A stretch of 42,184 nucleotides of DNA from an uncultured Actinomycetes bacterium (GTDB lineage Bacteria; Actinomycetota; Coriobacteriia; Coriobacteriales; Atopobiaceae). Both the position numbers and the translations under genes were made by a program. The stretch spans positions 1-42,184 of the forward strand of contig OMTG01000018.1 of NCBI GenBank assembly GCA_900313905.1, read 5' to 3'. A model generated the notes under the pieces. The model ran no database searches. It had not been told where the DNA came from and saw only the letters and a program-made list of their open reading frames with translations. Position 1 is the stretch's first letter. Each line of letters opens with the position of its first letter. This document shows, piece by piece, positions 39,234 through 42,184 of the stretch.

Positions 39234-39248
39234 GCTCAGATTCTGAGC
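39234..39248 (+). promoter_or_regulatory. Small dyad upstream of the ABC-F gene
   Basis: GCTCAG (39234-39239) and CTGAGC (39243-39248) are perfect arms around ATT. It lies 60 bp before the chosen start of the ABC-F gene. Could be an operator or a 5'-UTR hairpin. Confidence 0.35.
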
Positions 39249-39307
39249 ATATGGGAAGCATCCAGGAGCACCTCTGTGCTCACGTCCCTGTGTCTGCGAG
39301 GTCCAAT

Positions 39308-40801
39308 ATGCAGCTTGCCCTTTCCCGGCTGAGCTTCAGCTATCCTTCGAGCGCGCACGCGCTCTTCGATCACATCGATATCACGTTCTCGCAAGGCTGG
39401 ACAGGCCTTGTGGGAGATAACGGCTGCGGCAAGACGACGCTTGCCCGTCTCATTGCAGGCGAGCTTGAGCCCGCCTGTGGCTCGATTGCGCCGAGGCTTG
39501 TCGTGGCGCTCTGCCCGCAGGATGCAAGCGCCGAGCCGGAGGGCCTTGCAGACTTCGCGATGGACTGGAGCCCTGATGCCTTGGATGCCCGCCGCATGCT
39601 CGCAATCGACGAGGATTGGCTCTGGCGCTACGATACGCTCTCCTCGGGACAGCAGAAGCGGGTGCAGATTGCCTGCGCCTTGGCCAGACGTCCGGATGTC
39701 CTGATCCTCGATGAGCCGACGAACCATCTCGATGCCTCCTCGAGGGAGATCCTCGAGGAAGGGCTTTCCTCCTTCAGGGGGATAGGCCTCCTCATATCCC
39801 ATGACCGGGCGCTGCTTGATGTCCTGGCCACGTCCTGTCTCTGCTTCGAGGCGGATGGGCTCCATATGCGGCCTGGCGGCTATGCGGCAGCGAAAGGGCA
39901 GCAGGAGCTCGAGGCGAAGTCTGCCCTGCGGGTCCGCGAAGAGGCCCGCGGGGAGCTCAGGCGGCTCTCACGGGAGCGGCAGGCACGCAAGGAAGAGGCG
40001 GCGCACCAGGAATGGCTTGGGAGCGGGAAACGCCTCGATGTGCATGACCACGATGGCAGGGAGAAGCTCATGCGCGCCCGGGTCTCCGGCAAGGATGGGA
40101 TTGCTTCCCGGAAGATCTCCCAGCTCGACCAGCGCATCGGACGCCTCGAGCAGGATGCCACGTCCTCTCTTCCCCGAAGCTATGGGGGAGGCCTTCCCCA
40201 AGGAGGTGCCCGCTCGCGCAGGAACCTGGTCGCGCATCTGGCAGGGCAGACGCTTCCCTTCGGCGGGAGCGGCGAAGGGCTGCAGGTGCCCGAGCTCTTC
40301 GTCGGGCCGGATGACCATATCGCGGTGACAGGCCCGAATGGAAGCGGCAAGTCGACGTTGGTGCGGGCGCTTCTCGGGGGCGTTCCTGACGGCGTGAAGA
40401 GCGCCTATCTGCCGCAGGAGATATCCTCTTCTGGCAGGGAGCATCTGCTCGCCAAGATCCGGGGGCTCGACCGCGCTGAGCAGGGGAGACTCCTTTCTGC
40501 CGTCGCCCAGCTCGATGGCAGGCCCAAGGGCTTCCGGGAGGGCGACGATCCCTCACCCGGGGAGCTCAGAAAGCTTGCCCTGGCTGAGATGGCGCTCAGC
40601 CAGCCAGAACTCCTGATCCTCGATGAGCCGACGAACCATCTCGATATCCACGCAATCGAAGCCCTGGAGCAGTGGCTCTGCGCTTTCCCGGGTGCCTTCA
40701 TCCTTGTCTCCCATGACCGGGAGCTTGTCCAGGCCTGCGCCACCACATGCTGGCGGACTGAGCCCCTTCCCTCAGGTGGAGCGCAGCTACGCCTGGCATG
40801 A
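39308..40801 (+). CDS. ABC-F family ATP-binding cassette protein
   Basis: A 497-residue protein with two ABC ATPase domains and no membrane segments, typical of ABC-F factors that act on the ribosome (translation factors or ribosome-protection antibiotic resistance). Domain one: Walker A GDNGCGKTTL near residues 36-45, signature LSSGQQKRV, Walker B LILDEPTNHLD. The charged interdomain linker includes RVREEARGELRRLSRERQ and RVSGKDGIASRKI. Domain two: Walker A GPNGSGKSTL, signature variant PSPGELRKLAL, Walker B LILDEPTNHLD. Start at ATG 39308, giving MQLALSRLSFSY; an upstream ATG at 39251 is possible. Which ABC-F subfamily cannot be told. Confidence 0.9.
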   Translation: MQLALSRLSFSYPSSAHALFDHIDITFSQGWTGLVGDNGCGKTTLARLIAGELEPACGSIAPRLVVALCPQDASAEPEGLADFAMDWSPDALDARRMLAIDEDWLWRYDTLSSGQQKRVQIACALARRPDVLILDEPTNHLDASSREILEEGLSSFRGIGLLISHDRALLDVLATSCLCFEADGLHMRPGGYAAAKGQQELEAKSALRVREEARGELRRLSRERQARKEEAAHQEWLGSGKRLDVHDHDGREKLMRARVSGKDGIASRKISQLDQRIGRLEQDATSSLPRSYGGGLPQGGARSRRNLVAHLAGQTLPFGGSGEGLQVPELFVGPDDHIAVTGPNGSGKSTLVRALLGGVPDGVKSAYLPQEISSSGREHLLAKIRGLDRAEQGRLLSAVAQLDGRPKGFREGDDPSPGELRKLALAEMALSQPELLILDEPTNHLDIHAIEALEQWLCAFPGAFILVSHDRELVQACATTCWRTEPLPSGGAQLRLA

Positions 40802-40906
40802 GCATGCGACGCTCAGGGATGCGGCGATTCGGAAGCAGGGACATGGGGTAGAAGGGGCCTTAGTTCGGCATAAGGCCAGTTTCGTGCTGGCCAGTGAGGA
40901 GTAGCT

Positions 40907-42067
40907 ATGTACAATTTCACCTTCCATGTACCGACGACAATCCATTTCGGCAAGGGCCAGATCTCCCATCTCTCCGAGCTTGCCGGATATGGCAAGAAGG
41001 TGCTGCTCTGCTACGGCGGAGGATCGATCAAGCGCAATGGCATCTACGATGAGGCGACGAAGATCCTGAAGGATGCCGGCATCGAGATCTTCGAGCTTGC
41101 AGGCGTCGAGCCGAATCCCCGCATCCAGACCGTGCGCCGCGGCGTCGAGCTCTGCCGCGAGAATGCAATCGATATGGTCCTCGCAATCGGCGGTGGCTCC
41201 ACGATCGACTGCGCGAAGGTCGTCGCGGCTGGCGCGAAGTACGACGGGGATGCCTGGGATCTCGTGATCCATCCTGAGAAGATCCAGGCTGCGCTGCCGA
41301 TCTTCTCGGTCCTGACGCTTTCTGCCACGGGCTCCGAGATGGATGCCTTCGCCGTGATTTCGGACATGACCAAGAACGAGAAGTGGGGCACCGCTGCAGA
41401 GTGCCTGAAGCCGACCATGTCCGTGATGGATCCGACCTACACCTTCACGGTCTCTGCCCGCCAGACGGCAGCTGGCACGGCCGACATGATGAGCCATACG
41501 TTCGAGAACTATTTCTCGATGGATGATGGGGCCTACGTGCAGAAGCGCATGGCTGAGGCCCTTCTCAAGACCATGATCCACTACGGCCCGATTGCCCTTG
41601 CAGAGCCGGACAACTACGATGCCCGTGCCAACCTGATGTGGGCGGCAAGCCATGCAATCAATGGCCTCGTCGGCGAGGGCTGCGCTCCTGCCTGGTGCGT
41701 GCACCCGATGGAGCATGAGCTCTCTGCCTTCTACGATATCACCCACGGCGAGGGCCTTGCGATCCTGACGCCTGCCTGGATGGAGCATGTGCTCTCCGAC
41801 AAGACCGAGAAGCAGTTCGCGACCTACGGCCGCAATGTCTGGGGCCTCACCGGCACCGATGATGCGCCGGTCGCCCGCGAGGCCATTGCCCGCACCCGCG
41901 CCTTCTTCACCGAGACCATGCATATGCCGGCGACGCTCTCCGCTGTCGGCATCACCGACGAGGAGCATTTCGACGTAATGGCCCAGAAGGCATCAGATGG
42001 CTGCAAGGGCTCCTATGTGCCGCTCTCGAAGGACGACATTGTCGAGATCTACCGCGCTGCCAAGTAG
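40907..42067 (+). CDS. Iron-containing alcohol dehydrogenase (butanol dehydrogenase/YqhD-like)
   Basis: A 386-residue group III alcohol dehydrogenase that reduces aldehydes to alcohols with NAD(P)H. The cofactor motif GGGSTIDCAK is at residues 95-104; metal-site segments are TADMMSHTFENYF near 197-209 and HPMEHELSAFYDITHGEGLAIL near 265-286. The start has a GAGGAG site (GTGAGGAGT) about 7 bases upstream. It would dispose of reducing equivalents in fermentation, fitting the phosphoketolase pathway. Separate from the ABC-F gene by 105 bp. Confidence 0.95.
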   Translation: MYNFTFHVPTTIHFGKGQISHLSELAGYGKKVLLCYGGGSIKRNGIYDEATKILKDAGIEIFELAGVEPNPRIQTVRRGVELCRENAIDMVLAIGGGSTIDCAKVVAAGAKYDGDAWDLVIHPEKIQAALPIFSVLTLSATGSEMDAFAVISDMTKNEKWGTAAECLKPTMSVMDPTYTFTVSARQTAAGTADMMSHTFENYFSMDDGAYVQKRMAEALLKTMIHYGPIALAEPDNYDARANLMWAASHAINGLVGEGCAPAWCVHPMEHELSAFYDITHGEGLAILTPAWMEHVLSDKTEKQFATYGRNVWGLTGTDDAPVAREAIARTRAFFTETMHMPATLSAVGITDEEHFDVMAQKASDGCKGSYVPLSKDDIVEIYRAAK

Positions 42068-42090
42068 GGACGCATCAAGAGCCAGATGGC

Positions 42091-42132
42091 AAGGATGGCC
42101 TGCAGCCGGCGCTGCAGGCCATCCTTCTTTTC
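42091..42132 (+). terminator. Strong terminator after the alcohol dehydrogenase
   Basis: AAGGATGGCCTGCAGC (42091-42106) and GCTGCAGGCCATCCTT (42111-42126) are perfect 16-bp arms around CGGC, followed by CTTTTC. A second dyad, TGCCATGC/GCATGGCA, follows near 42147-42165 inside outer arms GGCTTT/AAAGCC. Confidence 0.92.
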
Positions 42133-42184
42133 ATGGCTTTAGCCTGTGCCATGCGCAGCATGGCATAAAAAGCCACCCGCTCAG

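Noticed and set aside
1-42184. tRNA or rRNA genes
   Set aside because: No cloverleaf with conserved T-loop and acceptor CCA-type ends, and no conserved rRNA segments were recognised; a tRNAscan run would settle tRNAs.

Overview
The window is GC-rich bacterial chromosome with short intergenic gaps and AGGAGG-type ribosome binding sites. Gene content (phosphoketolase, ECF vitamin-type transporters, a Nramp-related protein of the NRMT type beside MgtE, many glycoside hydrolases) suggests an anaerobic gut or oral actinobacterium of the class Coriobacteriia, perhaps an Olsenella/Atopobium relative. That placement is inferred from gene content and codon use, not from a marker gene. I saw no rRNA, tRNA, insertion sequence, prophage or CRISPR array.

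Bases 1-13100: a phosphoketolase (cut by the left edge) is followed by a glycan-utilisation locus. An AraC-type regulator diverges from a PTS EIIBC permease, a GH3 beta-glucosidase, a GH43 enzyme, a large GH106-like hydrolase and a GH35-like beta-galactosidase, all on the + strand. Sugar is probably taken up with phosphorylation, trimmed by the hydrolases and fed to the phosphoketolase pathway.

Bases 13100-19620: an orphan protein with a JetD/DUF2220 Toprim-like C-terminus on a highly charged repeat linker; a TetR regulator divergent from a P1B metal ATPase with an unusual CPY motif; and an ATPase_2/DUF234 protein preceded by AT-rich 15-bp iterons.

Bases 19620-24700: redox and stress genes: ahpC, a domain-permuted AhpF-like reductase, a glutaredoxin, a flavodoxin, a GNAT acetyltransferase and an AlkD-type repair protein.

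Bases 24700-30400: aliphatic amidase (amiE), a gene-free stretch with a motif repeated exactly every 32 bp, a frameshifted pRiA4b ORF-3-like gene, a small four-helix membrane protein, an LpdD-like protein, an M20 amidohydrolase and an HsmA-family membrane protein.

Bases 30360-34660 (minus strand): an ECF transporter operon with two paralogous S components, a fused double ATPase and EcfT. It is preceded by a promoter, a 26-codon leader peptide with three consecutive Trp codons and a strong terminator hairpin. This is a classical tryptophan attenuator, so the transporter probably imports tryptophan or a related compound. It is the most interesting system here.

Bases 34660-42184: a small membrane protein, an NRMT-like gene and a PRC-barrel/MgtE-like gene in one operon (probably Mg2+ uptake), a 29-codon membrane peptide, an ABC-F ATPase and an iron-dependent alcohol dehydrogenase ending in a very strong terminator.
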